Shown: in pieces, positions 8,378-17,029 of the stretch
Position numbering within the stretch: position 1 is the first letter of the stretch
Layout of the letters: each line of letters starts with the position of its first letter
Source: Falsiroseomonas sp050563535
GTDB lineage: Bacteria; Pseudomonadota; Alphaproteobacteria; Acetobacterales; Acetobacteraceae
Assembly: GCF_050563535.1 (NCBI RefSeq)
Contig: NZ_JBNXUO010000010.1
Location: forward strand, 1 to 64,000
DNA length: 64,000 nt
Reading direction: 5' to 3'
Notes under the pieces: model-generated
Database searches by the model: none
What the model was told of the DNA's origin: nothing
What the model saw: only the letters and a program-made list of their open reading frames with translations
Position numbers and translations under genes: made by a program

Positions 8378-9361
8378 ATGAGCCGCCGCGTCACACGCCG
8401 CCTCCTCCTCTCCGCCATGGCCGCCGGGCTTGCGCGGCCGGCCCTCGCGCAGTCCTTCCCGGCGCGCGCCGTCACCATCGTGGTGCCCTTCGCGCCGGGT
8501 GGCGCGAGCGACATCGTGGGCCGCATCATCGCGCGCGGGCTGCAGACGCAGCTCGGCCATCCGGTGGTGGTGGAGAACGTGGCCGGCGCGGGCGGCAGCA
8601 TCGGCACGGTGCGCGTCGCGCGCGCGCCGGCGGATGGCTACATGCTGACGCTCGGCCATATCGGCACGCTGGCGGCGAATGTGCCGCTCTACCCGAACCT
8701 GGGCTACGACCCGCGGCGGGACTTCGCGCCGATCGGGCTGGTGGTGCGCAACCCCGCCATGCTCGGCGTCAGCCTGAGGAGCGGCGTGCGCGACCTGCGC
8801 GGCTTCATCGAGCATGTGCGCGCGAAGCAGGGCGAGGCCACCTTCGGCACCGCCGGGTCCGGGTCCCAGACCCACCTGGCGGCGGCGCTGTTCCTGAACC
8901 TGACCGGGCTGCGCGGCACCATCGTCGCCTATCGCGGCTCCGGACCGGCCGTGCAGGACCTGGCGGCGGGGACCATCGACGCGGTGATGGAGCAGACGCT
9001 GACCCTGATCCCCGCGCATCGCAGCGGCATCATCCGCGCCCTGGCCGTCACCACGCGGCAGCGGATCGAGCAGGTGCCCGACGTGCCGACCTTCGCCGAG
9101 GCCGGGCTGCCCGCCTTCGACGCCGGCAACTGGCAGGCGCTCGCCGCGCCGCGCGGCACGCCGGAGCCGGTGGTGGCGCGCCTGGTCGCCGCCCTGTCGG
9201 CGGCGCAGGACGACCCGGAGGTGCAGCAGCGCTTCCGCGACCTGGCGGCCGAGATCCCCGCCCCGGCCGACCGCGGCCCCGCCTTCCTCGCGCGGCACAT
9301 CGATGCGGAGGTCACGCGCTGGATCCGCATCGTGCGCGAGGCCAACATCACGGTGGACTGA
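8378..9361 (+). CDS. Tripartite tricarboxylate/Bug-type periplasmic receptor (TctC family)
   Basis: A 327-aa extracytoplasmic binding protein with a cleavable signal: Arg-rich MSRRVTRR, a hydrophobic run, then ALA-Q near residue 24. Family motifs are VTIVVPFAPGGASDIVGRII, VENVAGAGGSIG, ADGYMLTLGHI and the C-terminal PDVPTFAEAG. Bug proteins bind carboxylates or amides for TTT carriers or signalling. The ATG at 8378 is preceded by GGAGAGGA. An in-frame ATG at 8351 overlapping the previous stop is possible but would add nine residues before the signal. No TctAB permease lies nearby, so it is an orphan receptor embedded in an amidase operon. Confidence 0.9.
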   Translation: MSRRVTRRLLLSAMAAGLARPALAQSFPARAVTIVVPFAPGGASDIVGRIIARGLQTQLGHPVVVENVAGAGGSIGTVRVARAPADGYMLTLGHIGTLAANVPLYPNLGYDPRRDFAPIGLVVRNPAMLGVSLRSGVRDLRGFIEHVRAKQGEATFGTAGSGSQTHLAAALFLNLTGLRGTIVAYRGSGPAVQDLAAGTIDAVMEQTLTLIPAHRSGIIRALAVTTRQRIEQVPDVPTFAEAGLPAFDAGNWQALAAPRGTPEPVVARLVAALSAAQDDPEVQQRFRDLAAEIPAPADRGPAFLARHIDAEVTRWIRIVREANITVD

Positions 9362-9363
9362 GC

Positions 9364-10443
9364 ATGGACATGGCGATGGCGGCGCCGACCGCGGCGGCGC
9401 GGCGCAACCGAACAGCTGATTTCCGCAGCGACACCGTGACGCGCCCGACGCCGGCGATGCGCGCCGCCATGGCCGCCGCCGAGGTCGGCGACGACGGCTA
9501 TGCCGACGACCCGACCGTGCGCGAGCTGGAGGCGCTGGCCGCCCGGATGCTCGGCAAGGAGGCCGGGCTGTTCGTGCCGAGCGGCACGATGGGCAACCTC
9601 GTCGCGCTGCTGACCCATACCGGCCGGGGGGAGGAGGTGCTGCTGGAATCCGGCTGCCACATCCTGCGGTCCGAGATGGGCGGCATCGCCGCGCTCGCCG
9701 GCGTCGCGCATCGCGCGCTGCCGGGGGTCCGCGGCGCCATCCCCATCGCCGCGATCGAGGCCGCCTGCACCGGCGGCACCGACTACAACACGCGGCTGCG
9801 CCCGTCGCTGCTGTGCCTGGAGACGACGCACAACGCCGCAGGCGGGGCGGTGCTGCCGCTCGACTACCTCGCCGGGGCCCGCGCGGCGGCCGGTCGGCAC
9901 GGCATGGCGGTCCACATCGACGGCGCGCGGCTGTTCAACGCCGCCGCCGCGCTCGGCGTGCCCGCCGAGGCCATCGCCCGGCACGCGGACAGCGTGACCT
10001 TCTGCCTGTCCAAGGGGCTCGGCGCGCCGGCGGGATCGGTGCTGTGCGGACCCGCGGCCTGGATCGCGCGCGCCCGCTTCTTCCGCCGCATGGTCGGCGG
10101 CACGATGCGGCAGAGCGGCGTGCTGGCCGCCGCGGGCCTGGTCGCGCTGCGCGGCATGGTGGACCGCCTGCCCGAGGATCACCGCCGCGCGCGCCGCCTG
10201 GCCGAGGGGCTGGCCGCCATCCATCCAACGATCTGCGACCCCGCCGCGGTCGAGACCAACATGGTGTTCACCGACTTCGCGGCGAGCGGCCGGCCGGCCG
10301 CGGAATGGGTGCGGCTGCTGGCGGCGCGCGGCATCACCTGCCGGGCGTCCGACGCCACGCGGATGCGGCTGGTGCTGCATGCCGATCTCGACGACGCGGA
10401 TGTGGAGGCGCTGGTCGGCGCGGTGGCCGGGCTCTGGCCATGA
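9364..10443 (+). CDS. Low-specificity threonine aldolase family protein
   Basis: A 359-aa PLP enzyme matching the beta-eliminating lyase/threonine aldolase family, which splits L-threonine or related beta-hydroxy amino acids to glycine and an aldehyde. Visible motifs are FRSDTVTRPTPAM (about residues 20-32), the PLP-stacking region FVPSGTMGN, HIDGAR around Asp186, and the Schiff-base lysine in CLSKGLGAP (Lys217). It starts 2 bp after the TctC stop and ends with a 4-bp overlap with the first amidase. The operon context suggests a beta-hydroxy amino acid released from an amide, which is inference. Confidence 0.9.
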   Translation: MDMAMAAPTAAARRNRTADFRSDTVTRPTPAMRAAMAAAEVGDDGYADDPTVRELEALAARMLGKEAGLFVPSGTMGNLVALLTHTGRGEEVLLESGCHILRSEMGGIAALAGVAHRALPGVRGAIPIAAIEAACTGGTDYNTRLRPSLLCLETTHNAAGGAVLPLDYLAGARAAAGRHGMAVHIDGARLFNAAAALGVPAEAIARHADSVTFCLSKGLGAPAGSVLCGPAAWIARARFFRRMVGGTMRQSGVLAAAGLVALRGMVDRLPEDHRRARRLAEGLAAIHPTICDPAAVETNMVFTDFAASGRPAAEWVRLLAARGITCRASDATRMRLVLHADLDDADVEALVGAVAGLWP

Positions 10444-11729
10444 CCGCGCCGGAACGGCTGGGCGCCGCCGAGGCGCGGCGCGCCATCGCCGCCGGCCGGC
10501 TGACCGCGACGGCGCTGCTGGAAGCCTGCCTGGAACGGATCGCGGCGCGCGACGGGGCGGTCGCGGCCTGGGCCTTCCTCGACCCCGGGGCGGCCCGCGC
10601 GCGGGCCCGGGCGCTGGATGCGGGGCCGGATCGCGGCCCGCTGCACGGGCTGCCGATCGGCGTGAAGGACATCATCGACACGCATGACCAGCCGGCGGAA
10701 TACGGCTCTGCCATCCATGCCGGGCATCGGCCGGGGCGTGATTCCGCCTCCGTCGCCTCGGCCCGCGCCGCGGGCGCGGTGGTGCTGGGCAAGACGGTGA
10801 CGACGGAATTCGCCAACCGCCGCGCCGGCGCCACGCGCAACCCGCTGGATGCCGCGCGCACGCCGGGCGGCTCCTCCTCCGGCTCGGCGGCGGCGGTGGC
10901 GGATTTCCAGGTGCCGCTCGCGCTCGGCACGCAGACCGGCGGGTCGGTGCTGCGGCCGGCCGCCTATTGCGGCGTGGTCGGCTTCAAGCCGAGCTTCGGG
11001 CACCTCGGCAATGGCGGCGTGCGCGCCAACACGGAAGCCTTCGACACGGTGGGGCTGATGGCCCGCGGGGTGGAGGACGTGGCGCTGCTGCATGCCGCCT
11101 GCCTGGAGATCCCCTTCGTCCCGCCCGGTGCCGCGGGCATCGCTGCCCCGCGCATCGCCATCTGCCGCACGCCGCACTGGGACGAGGCCGCGCCCGGGAC
11201 CCACGCCGCCGTCACCGCCGCGGCGCTGGCCTTCGCCCGTGCCGGCGCGGTGGTGGGCGAGCTCGACCTCCCGCCGTGTTTCGCCGGGCTGCGCGCCGCG
11301 CACGAGACCGTCTGCAGCTTCGAGGCGCCGCGGAACTACGCCGACGAACTGGCGCGCGCCGGCCATCTCGTCAGCGCGGATTTCCTGGCCGGGCGGGTGG
11401 TGCCGGGCGGGGCGGTGACGCTCGGCGAGTTCCGCGCCGCGCTGCGCCTCGGCCGCGCCTGCCGCGCGCGGATGGATGCGCTGATGGAGGAGCACGGGGT
11501 GGACGTGCTGCTGACCCCCGCCGCGCCGGGCGAGGCGCCGCGGGGCCTGGCGGATACCGGCGCTGCGACCTTCAACTATCTCTGGACCCATCTGCACATG
11601 CCCTGCCTCACCCTGCCGGCCGGCACCGGGCCGGCGGGAATGCCGCTCGGCGTGCAGCTGGTGGCGCGGCGGCACGAGGATGCGGCGCTGCTTGCGGTCG
11701 CCGCCTGGGCCGAGGCGGTGCTGCGGTGA
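10440..11729 (+). CDS. Amidase signature family hydrolase (first of a tandem pair)
   Basis: A 429-aa amidase with the complete Ser-cisSer-Lys triad: Lys76 in GLPIGVKDIIDT, Ser145 in PGGSSSGSAAA and nucleophile Ser169 in TQTGGSVLRPA. The C-terminal LTPAAPGEAP and PAGMPLGVQL segments are typical. It hydrolyses an amide to acid and amine in the cytoplasm; GatA is unlikely without gatBC. ATGA overlaps join it to the aldolase gene, and a GTGA overlap joins it to the second amidase. It is closely related to its neighbour, including a 56-bp stretch of identical DNA. Confidence 0.92.
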   Translation: MTAPERLGAAEARRAIAAGRLTATALLEACLERIAARDGAVAAWAFLDPGAARARARALDAGPDRGPLHGLPIGVKDIIDTHDQPAEYGSAIHAGHRPGRDSASVASARAAGAVVLGKTVTTEFANRRAGATRNPLDAARTPGGSSSGSAAAVADFQVPLALGTQTGGSVLRPAAYCGVVGFKPSFGHLGNGGVRANTEAFDTVGLMARGVEDVALLHAACLEIPFVPPGAAGIAAPRIAICRTPHWDEAAPGTHAAVTAAALAFARAGAVVGELDLPPCFAGLRAAHETVCSFEAPRNYADELARAGHLVSADFLAGRVVPGGAVTLGEFRAALRLGRACRARMDALMEEHGVDVLLTPAAPGEAPRGLADTGAATFNYLWTHLHMPCLTLPAGTGPAGMPLGVQLVARRHEDAALLAVAAWAEAVLR

Positions 11730-13012
11730 CCGACCCCGCGACCCTCACCGCGGGCGCCGCCGCCGATGCCATCGCGGCCGGGCGCCTGACCTCGGAGGCG
11801 CTGGTGCGCGCCTGCCTGGCGCGCATCGCGGCGCGGGACGGGGCGGTGCGCGCCTGGGCCTTCCTCGACCCGGACCTCGCCCTCGCGGCGGCGCGCGCCG
11901 CCGACCGCAGCGCGCCGCTCGGGCCGCTGCATGGCGTGCCGGTCGGGCTGAAGGACGTGATCGACACCTTCGACATGCCGACCGCCCAGGGCTCGCCGGT
12001 CTGGGCGGGGCGGCGCCCGCGCGCCGATGCGGCCGCGGCGGCGCTGATCCGCGCGGCGGGGGGCATCATCCTCGGCAAGACGGTGACGACCGAATTCGCC
12101 AACCGCCATCCGGGGCCGACGCGGCATCCGCTGGCGCCTGCGCATACGCCGGGCGGCTCCTCCTCCGGCTCGGCGGCGGCGGTGGCGGATTTCCAGGTGC
12201 CCCTGGCGCTGGCGACGCAGACCGGCGGTTCCACCATACGCCCGGCCGCCTTCTGCGGCGTGCTCGGCTACAAGCCGAGCTTCGGGGAGATGAGCCGCGT
12301 CGGCGTGCTCCTGCAGGCGGGCTCGCTCGACACGCTCGGCCTGGTGGCGCGCGACATCGGGGACCTGGCACGGCTGCGAGCGGTGCTGCTGCGCCTGCCG
12401 CACGAACCCGTCGCCGCGCCCGCCTCCCCGCCGCGCCTTGCGCTCTGCCGCACGCCGCAATGGGACCGGGCGGGGGACGCGACCCGTGATGCGCTGGAGG
12501 ATGCGGCGCGGCGCCTGGCCGCGGCGGGGGCGAAGCTGGCGGACCTGACCCTGCCGCCCGCCCTGTTCGGCGACTGGCCGGCGACGCATCGCCGCATCGC
12601 CGGCTTCGAATGCGCGCGGAACCTCGCCCATGAACGCCACCTCCACCGCGCCGCGCTCAGCCGCGACCTGGCCGAGGGCTGGATCCGCGATGGCGAGGCG
12701 CTGCCGCTGGCGGACTACGCCGCCGCGCAGCGCCGGGCGGAGGCGATGCGCGAATGGGCGGACGATGCGCTCGCGCCCTTCGACGCGGTGCTGACCCCCG
12801 CCGCGCCGGGTGAGGCGCCGGAGGGCCTCGGCGACACCGGGGATTCGGTGTTCAACGCCCTCTGGACCCTGCTAGGCACGCCCTGCCTGACGCTGCCCTG
12901 CGGCACCGGTCCCGCCGGGCTGCCGCTCGGCCTGCAACTCGCCGCGGCGCGGCACGAGGATGAGCGGCTGTTCGCCACCGCGGGCTGGGTGCGGCGCATC
13001 CTGCCGGGCTGA
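11726..13012 (+). CDS. Amidase signature family hydrolase (second of a tandem pair)
   Basis: A 428-aa paralogue of the preceding amidase, with the same Lys (GVPVGLKDVIDT), Ser-Ser-Gly-Ser loop and TQTGGSTIRPA nucleophile segment. It starts with GTG at 11726, overlapping the upstream TGA. The middle domains differ (PHEPV and ECARNLAHERHLH here), so the two probably accept different amides. It is the last gene of the plus-strand operon. A 163-bp convergent gap follows, containing a perfect 10-bp inverted repeat. Confidence 0.92.
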   Translation: MTDPATLTAGAAADAIAAGRLTSEALVRACLARIAARDGAVRAWAFLDPDLALAAARAADRSAPLGPLHGVPVGLKDVIDTFDMPTAQGSPVWAGRRPRADAAAAALIRAAGGIILGKTVTTEFANRHPGPTRHPLAPAHTPGGSSSGSAAAVADFQVPLALATQTGGSTIRPAAFCGVLGYKPSFGEMSRVGVLLQAGSLDTLGLVARDIGDLARLRAVLLRLPHEPVAAPASPPRLALCRTPQWDRAGDATRDALEDAARRLAAAGAKLADLTLPPALFGDWPATHRRIAGFECARNLAHERHLHRAALSRDLAEGWIRDGEALPLADYAAAQRRAEAMREWADDALAPFDAVLTPAAPGEAPEGLGDTGDSVFNALWTLLGTPCLTLPCGTGPAGLPLGLQLAAARHEDERLFATAGWVRRILPG

Positions 13013-13147
13013 TACGGCCGGCGGCATCGGCTGACCCATGCGGCCAGTGCAGCCCGCCGAGCGGCCGGATGGCCGCCGCGCCAGGTGGCGCGCAGCCCAG
13101 CCGGCGGATGCCGGCGCCCGGCGCATGAGGGCACAGGAAAGACATAT

Positions 13148-13172
13148 GATCGGTCGAAGCACTCGACCGATC
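13148..13172. terminator. Perfect 10-bp inverted repeat between convergent genes
   Basis: GATCGGTCGA (13148-13157) and TCGACCGATC (13163-13172) form a perfect hairpin with a 5-nt loop. It starts three bases beyond the MgtC-like gene's stop. There is no T run, so it is either a Rho-assisted 3' end or mRNA-stabilising stem, or a protein site. The rest of the 163-bp gap (13013-13175) shows no gene. Confidence 0.5.
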
Positions 13173-13175
13173 GTA

Positions 13176-13625
13176 TCAACCCTTCTCCTTCGGCTTCAGG
13201 CGGCTCAGCACGTAGAGCGTGACGACGGTGAACAGGCACAGCACCACGGCGACGTCATAGGCCGAAAGCCCGACCGCGATCCCGATCGCGCCTGTCACCC
13301 AGAGCGAGGCCGCGGTCGCCGTCCCGTGCACCTCCCCGCCGCCTTTCAGGATGGCGCCGCCGCCGATGAAGCCGACGCCGGTGATGATGCCCTCCACGAT
13401 GCGGGCCGCGGCCTCGGGCTCCTGCGCGGTGATGTGCTCGGTCGCCTGGATGAAGCCGCAAGCGGCGATGGCAACGAGGGGGAAGGTGCGCATCCCTGCG
13501 CTGCGGTCCTCCTTCTCCCGGTTCCAGCCGATGAGCAGGGCGAGCACATAGGCGATGGCCAGGTCGCGCACATGCGGCAGGACCGCGAGCGGGCGCAGCC
13601 CGGCGAGGAGGTCGGAGGCGTCCAT
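13176..13625 (-). CDS. MgtC/SapB family membrane protein
   Basis: A 149-aa protein with the MgtC/SapB N-terminal membrane domain. The signature ALLIGWNREKEDRSAGMRTFPLVA lies near residues 29-52, followed by GIITGVGFIGGGAI and repeated Gly/Ala-rich transmembrane segments. Family members sit in the inner membrane; in Salmonella, MgtC modulates the F-type ATPase and magnesium homeostasis. The C-terminal soluble domain of full MgtC is missing, as in many short SapB-type homologues. It is apparently monocistronic. Its role here cannot be narrowed. Confidence 0.85.
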   Translation of the reverse strand: MDASDLLAGLRPLAVLPHVRDLAIAYVLALLIGWNREKEDRSAGMRTFPLVAIAACGFIQATEHITAQEPEAAARIVEGIITGVGFIGGGAILKGGGEVHGTATAASLWVTGAIGIAVGLSAYDVAVVLCLFTVVTLYVLSRLKPKEKG

Positions 13626-13681
13626 GCCGCGTACAACACCCGCCGCGCCGTTTCGTTCCGCCTGGCGCGGCTGCGCGGAGG

Positions 13682-14656
13682 TCACGCCTCGCCGCGGATG
13701 CGCTCCGCGATGCGCCGCAGCATGCCGGCATCGACCGGGTGGCGGATGACGCAGCCCGGGGCGAGCAGCACGCCGCGCCCGCCATCGGCCGAGAGCGCGG
13801 CGGCGATGTCGGCATCCACCGCCGCCATGTCGCGCGCGGTGATCGCCGCGCGGCGCAGCCCGCCGAGCACGGCGCGCCGCCCCCCGGCGGCGCGGTACTC
13901 CGCGATGCCGGGCGGGGTCTCCCCGACATGCCAGTTCAGCGCGTGGACGGGATAGGTCGCCAGCAGGTCGAAGGCGATGTCGTCCCCATGCATGTGGACG
14001 GCGTTGAACCAGCCGCCCCGCGCGCCGTCCAGCGCCGCCAGGTCGTGATCGAGGCCGAGCTCCCGCCACGCCGCGGCGCCCCGCGTCGCGGTGGCGTCCT
14101 GCACCGCGAAGAAGACGCCCGCGCAGCCGAGTGCGATGGCGCGCGCCGCGAAGGCGGCGGTGGTGGCCGCAATCTCGTCCAGCGCGGCGCGGACGGGCGC
14201 GGGGTGGGACGCCGCATGCGCGGCGAAGGCGCCGCCCGAGAGCTTCTTCGCGGTCGTCACCGGCGAGAAGACGGTGGCCAGCACCGGCACCCCCGGCCCC
14301 AGCGCCTCCACCAGCAGCGACAGGTGGCGCAATTCCCGCCCCAGCGCGCCAGAGGCGGGGTCGCGCCGCGTCACGCGCGCCCAGTCCTCCGGCGCCGCGA
14401 TCGGGCTGGCGGTCACCTTCGCCACCCCGCCCCGGGCGATGTCGGAGAAGTCGGCGCGGATGCCCCAGTCCTCCACGGCGTAGAGCCCGTTGGGCATGGA
14501 TTTCACGAAGTCCTGCCGCGTCGCCCGCGCGAAGGCCACCGTTTCCCGCGCGATGGCGTCGGGGTCGAGGTCGGTGTCCGGGAAATGGGTCCAGAAGGCG
14601 TAGGGCGGGCGCGGCGTCGCCTCCCCGGCGAGGGCGGCGCGCACGAGGTCGCTCAT
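13682..14656 (-). CDS. Uroporphyrinogen decarboxylase family (URO-D-like) protein
   Basis: A 324-aa protein with a URO-D-type TIM barrel layout: PPYAFWTHFPDTDLD at the N-terminus, FVKSMPNGLYAVEDWG, then VFSPVTTAKKL, GVFFAVQDAT, HMHGDDIAFDLL and LNWHVGE. Such proteins include true HemE but also many cobalamin-dependent methyltransferase-like and catabolic URO-D homologues. No heme gene is adjacent, and the HemE N-terminal signature RQAGRYLPEY is absent, so a non-heme role is more likely. ATG 14656 is preferred over ATG 14665 because AGGA lies about 9 nt upstream of it. Confidence 0.8.
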   Translation of the reverse strand: MSDLVRAALAGEATPRPPYAFWTHFPDTDLDPDAIARETVAFARATRQDFVKSMPNGLYAVEDWGIRADFSDIARGGVAKVTASPIAAPEDWARVTRRDPASGALGRELRHLSLLVEALGPGVPVLATVFSPVTTAKKLSGGAFAAHAASHPAPVRAALDEIAATTAAFAARAIALGCAGVFFAVQDATATRGAAAWRELGLDHDLAALDGARGGWFNAVHMHGDDIAFDLLATYPVHALNWHVGETPPGIAEYRAAGGRRAVLGGLRRAAITARDMAAVDADIAAALSADGGRGVLLAPGCVIRHPVDAGMLRRIAERIRGEA

Positions 14657-14782
14657 ATGGGGCATCCTGCGGATTGGTCGGCTGCCGCCCTGGGTCGCAT
14701 ATCGGCCCGCCGGGCGGGAGGGTGGGCAGGGCCGCGCTGTCCTATGCGCCGCCCCCGGCCCGCTTCCCGGCGAAGGTGGTGG

Positions 14783-16180
14783 TCACGACGCGGCCGCGGC
14801 CTGGCCCGTGGCTGCCGGAGCCCGGCTTCGACCCTGGTCCGGTAGCACCGCGTCGAAGGTCCCGCGCAGCATCGCGACGATCTGCCCGATCTCCTCCGCG
14901 CTGACGGTGAAGGGAGGGGCGAGCAGGACATGGTCCCCGGCCTCCCCATCCGCCGTGCCGGATGAGGGATAGCAGATCAGCCCGCGCGCCTGCGCTTCCG
15001 CCTTGATCCGCGCGGCGAGCCGCAGCGAGGGCGGGAAGGGTGCCTTGCTGGCGCGGTCGGCCACGATCTCCAGCGTGCGGAACAGCCCGCGGCCGCGGAT
15101 GTCGCCGACCAGGGGATGCGCGCCGAATTCCGCCCGCAGCGCCGCATCCAGCGCCGCGCCCTGGCGCCGCACGGCGCCGAGCAGCCCGTCCTCCTCGATC
15201 ACGTCGAGCACGGCGAGCGCGCCGGCGCAGGCGACCGCGTGGCTCATGTAGGTGTGGCCGTGCTGCAGGACGCCCGAGCCCCGGCGCAGCGCATCCGCCA
15301 CCCGGCCGGAGGCGAGCATCGCGCCGATCGGCTGGAAGCCGGCGCCCAGGCCCTTGGCCACGATGATGATGTCGGGCGCCACCCCCTCATCCACGATGGC
15401 GAAGAGGCTGCCGCAGCGGCCCATGCCGCACATCACCTCGTCGGCGATGAACAGCACGCCGTGGCGGTCGCAGATCTCCCGGATGCGGCGGAAATAGCCG
15501 GGCACGGGGGGGACGGTGCCGATGGTGGCGCCCACCACCGGCTCCGCCACGAAGGCGGCCACCGTCTCCGGCCCCAGGCGCAGGATCTCCGCCTCCAGCT
15601 CATCCGCCACGCGGAGGCCGTAGGCTTCCTCGCTCTCGTCCTCGCGGCGGAAGCGGTAGGCGAAGCAGGGCGCGACCTGCGAGGTCCCGACCAGCAGCGG
15701 CGCATAGAGCGCGCGCCGCCCGGCATGGCCGCCGACCGCGAGCGCGCCGAGCGTGTTGCCGTGGTAGCTCATCCGCCGCGAGATCATGCGGCCGCGCCGC
15801 GGCTCGCCCCGTTCCACATGGTATTGCCGCGCCAGCTTCAGCGCGGCCTCCATCGCCTCGGACCCGCTGCCGACGAAGGTGGCGAGGCCCTGGCCGAAGC
15901 CGGGCGGCGCGCGGTCGATCAGGCGCCGCGCCAGCGCCTCGGCCGGTGCGTTGGTGAAGAAGGACGAATGGACATAGGCGACCTGGTCGAGCTGCGCGCG
16001 GATGGCCGCGGCGACGCGCGGATGCCCATGGCCAAGGCAGGACACCGCCGCGCCGCCCGAGGCATCGAGGTAGCGCCGGCCCTCCGCGTCGACCAGCCAG
16101 CTGCCCTCGCCGCGCACCACCATGGGCGGCACCTGGCGCAGGTTGCGGTGCAGCAGGGCGGATGGGGCCATCTCGACCAT
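14783..16180 (-). CDS. Class III PLP-dependent aminotransferase
   Basis: A 465-aa omega-aminotransferase-type enzyme. Visible are GHGHPRV, the phosphate-binding FVGSGSEAMEAALKLARQYH, SYHGNT, the PLP pair ADEVMCGMGR (Asp247) and Schiff-base Lys276 in IIIVAKGLGAGFQP, then HGHTYMSH. It transfers an amino group from an omega-amino acid, diamine or similar donor to a keto acid; the true substrate is not evident. The ATG at 16180 has GGAG upstream; an in-frame extension to 16219 is possible but has no better ribosome site. A 126-bp gap separates it from the URO-D-like gene downstream. Confidence 0.88.
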   Translation of the reverse strand: MVEMAPSALLHRNLRQVPPMVVRGEGSWLVDAEGRRYLDASGGAAVSCLGHGHPRVAAAIRAQLDQVAYVHSSFFTNAPAEALARRLIDRAPPGFGQGLATFVGSGSEAMEAALKLARQYHVERGEPRRGRMISRRMSYHGNTLGALAVGGHAGRRALYAPLLVGTSQVAPCFAYRFRREDESEEAYGLRVADELEAEILRLGPETVAAFVAEPVVGATIGTVPPVPGYFRRIREICDRHGVLFIADEVMCGMGRCGSLFAIVDEGVAPDIIIVAKGLGAGFQPIGAMLASGRVADALRRGSGVLQHGHTYMSHAVACAGALAVLDVIEEDGLLGAVRRQGAALDAALRAEFGAHPLVGDIRGRGLFRTLEIVADRASKAPFPPSLRLAARIKAEAQARGLICYPSSGTADGEAGDHVLLAPPFTVSAEEIGQIVAMLRGTFDAVLPDQGRSRAPAATGQAAAAS

Positions 16181-16270
16181 GCGCGGGCTCCGGTTGGCGA
16201 CCGCTGGATGAAACAGCATCCTGCGCGGAAGACAACCGGGCCGCGGCGCCCAGGGCGCCGCCGCGCGGGG

Positions 16271-16519
16271 TCAGCCCTTGGGCTTGTCCTCGGCCGGGAC
16301 GGGCATGCCGCTGCCGGGCTCGCACTGGGTCACGGTGCCGCCGCGGGCGTGGAATTCCGCGACCAGCCTTGCCGTGTCGGCATCGTCCGGCGGGGCGCCG
16401 GCGCTGCGGCCGCGCGCCACGGCCGCCGCGATGCGCATGCTGCGCTGGTGACGTTCCCGCGCCGCCTGGTGGCGGGCGGCGACGGCTTCGGGGGAAGGTG
16501 ACGGCTTGCTGATGGTCAC
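16271..16519 (-). CDS. Small hypothetical protein
   Basis: About 82 aa if translation starts at the GTG at 16519, which has GGAG just upstream; an extension to 16597 is also open. The visible sequence is a basic Ala/Arg/Gln-rich helix (ARHQAARERHQR) followed by LVAEFHARGGTVTQC and a Pro-rich tail. I recall short alphaproteobacterial proteins with a similar aromatic-Gly-Val-Thr-Cys ending, but no function. A TAG-containing -10-like element near 16567-16571 would fit the shorter start. No partner genes are evident. Confidence 0.45.
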   Translation of the reverse strand: MTISKPSPSPEAVAARHQAARERHQRSMRIAAAVARGRSAGAPPDDADTARLVAEFHARGGTVTQCEPGSGMPVPAEDKPKG

Positions 16520-16620
16520 GACTCCGGCTGCGGCGGCCTTCCGGCGGCCACCTTCAGGACCCGTGACTAGCATCGGCCGGGGCCGCCCGCGGTGCACGAT
16601 TGCGGCACCGCATGCGGCCC

Positions 16621-16986
16621 TCAGGCGCCGCGGCCGACCCGCGGCGGCCGGCCGCGCCCGCGGCGCACCACCTTGGCGCCGCCGCCGCCTGCGCCGCGGT
16701 TCTCCGCAGCGATCTCGAGCGTCGCGGAGGCGTCGGCCTCCTCGGCCTCCTGCAGGGTCTCGGGCATGGACGGCACCACGCCGGCGCTGGCCGCCGCGAT
16801 GAGCGGGGCAAGCGTGCCCTGCGTCTCGAAGATGCCGGCGCCGTGGCGGCGGGCCAGGTGGGGCTGGCCGTCGATCAGGAAGATCCGGCGCTGCATGGTG
16901 AGCCGCGCCACCTGTTCGGGGGTCGCGGGGATGAAGGCGCAGCCCGCAGCCTCGGCGGCGCGGACCTGGTCGGGGGAAAGCTCCAT
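16621..16986 (-). CDS. Small hypothetical protein with an AT-hook-like C-terminus
   Basis: A 121-aa protein starting MELSPDQVRAAEAAG. It has an N-terminal helix, a central IFLIDGQPHLARRHGAGIFET segment, then a Glu/Ala-rich linker and a basic tail RRGRGRPPR. The tail resembles the GRP core of AT-hook minor-groove binders. I do not recognise a family. The start at 16986 is set by the conserved-looking N-terminus; TAAGCC lies 7 nt upstream, raising the possibility of a leaderless mRNA. It stands alone between the aminotransferase region and the ABC operon. Confidence 0.5.
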   Translation of the reverse strand: MELSPDQVRAAEAAGCAFIPATPEQVARLTMQRRIFLIDGQPHLARRHGAGIFETQGTLAPLIAAASAGVVPSMPETLQEAEEADASATLEIAAENRGAGGGGAKVVRRGRGRPPRVGRGA

Positions 16987-17029
16987 GCGGCGCGGCTTAG
17001 CATGGTCCGGGCCGCGCGCGGAGGGTGGC

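Noticed and set aside
10440..11729. gatA (glutamyl-tRNA amidotransferase subunit A)
   Set aside because: No gatB or gatC nearby, the protein is shorter than typical GatA, and a paralogue in tandem within a catabolic operon fits a general amidase better.
13682..14656. True heme-pathway uroporphyrinogen decarboxylase (hemE)
   Set aside because: The N-terminal RQAGRYLPEY signature is missing and no heme genes adjoin it.
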